58,905 nt of DNA, taken from CAZSDP01 sp964605665 (GTDB lineage: Bacteria; Planctomycetota; UBA8108; UBA1146). The notes under the pieces are model-generated. The model saw only the letters and a list, made by a program, of their open reading frames with translations, made no database searches and was not told the origin of the DNA. A program made the position numbers and the translations under genes. Where the stretch lies: assembly GCA_964605665.1 (NCBI GenBank), contig CAZSDP010000029.1, positions 1 through 58,905 on the forward strand, read 5' to 3'. This document shows positions 58,602 to 58,905 of this stretch, one piece after another. The number at the start of each line of letters is the position of its first letter. The stretch's first letter is position 1.

Positions 58602-58905
58602 TCATGAGTAGGGCTCTATAGGTTGCCGTCCGATGTGATGACCAAGACCAGCGGAACGGCTTCGCCTGAACACGGGAAACGCATGCAGCAAGCAAGAACC
58701 CGAGACAACAAGCTGTGCCCACGCGACAAGCTGTTTCTCAGCGTGCTGGTAGCACTCCTCAAACCCTACCGGAGGCGTATTGCCGATTGAACAATGTGGC
58801 CTCTGATTGCTGCACCAGTGGACTTTGCGCACCTGTGTGATTGATAAGGTGCTTACGTTGTGTCCTCCCCAATCTCCGCCGTCTAGATGGCGACAATCGT
58901 GTCCC
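58602..58905 (-). pseudogene. Remnant of an IS3-type transposase (integrase C-terminus)
   Basis: The minus-strand frame from 58832 encodes VHWCSNQRPHCSIGNTPPVGFEECY, shown here as a landmark only. It matches the end of IS3-family OrfB integrases (YNxxRPHSxLGxxTPxEF). The catalytic core is not in the window and the tail runs into unrelated sequence, so this is a fragment; it may continue beyond the right edge. Confidence 0.5.

Overview
The window looks like a piece of a Planctomycetota-type genome, probably a draft or metagenome assembly. It contains three runs of exactly 100 N, each inside a tandem repeat. There is no rRNA or marker tree here, so the placement is an inference. It rests on four secreted proteins ending in paired EF-hand (dockerin-like) modules with a shared Cys-containing tail, several secreted von Willebrand A proteins, a DUF5117-type metalloprotease, a kinase-STAND-TPR regulator, and a Gram-negative envelope gene set (kdsC, lpt-like, tolC, tatA). 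I see no tRNA, rRNA, CRISPR array, phage or intact insertion sequence; one transposase remnant lies at the right end.

Left part (1-16 kb). A thrombospondin-3-like repeat protein is followed by three small secreted VWA proteins. Two of these, with their leaders and terminators, form an inverted pair of 836-bp arms around an SDR gene. Then come a large secreted metalloprotease, a conserved secreted protein, a beta-barrel-like lipoprotein and a LamG/FnIII/phosphatase protein. Most genes are single units with their own ribosome binding sites.

Middle (15.7-36 kb). An ECF-type sigma factor overlaps a secreted dockerin protein by ATGA. A 1109-residue kinase/STAND/TPR regulator lies convergent to it. 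A histidine-phosphatase lipoprotein, an S9 peptidase, a Bax-inhibitor-1 protein, another dockerin protein, a membrane C39-like peptidase, an M28 peptidase, several lipoproteins, a HEAT-VWA protein, a TolC-family protein and a polytopic membrane protein follow.

Right part (37-58.9 kb). parA and parB lie next to two perfect parS palindromes, so the replication origin may be near. A minus-strand envelope cluster runs kdsC, a giant LptC/OstA-like protein, a CsgG/GNA1162-like lipoprotein, a possible small ORF and tatA. A tightly coupled operon scpA-fmt-rsmB follows; rsmB carries a remarkable N-terminal array of 15-residue Arg/Asp repeats. Two coupled minus-strand genes, a HEAT/TPR-like protein, a small acidic protein, an OlsF-like double acyltransferase and an IS3-type remnant close the window.

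The strongest candidates for undescribed biology are the repeat-bearing RsmB, the giant LPS-transport-like protein, the shared Cys tail after the dockerins, the mirrored VWA duplication and 16-bp tandem repeats directly after stop codons.
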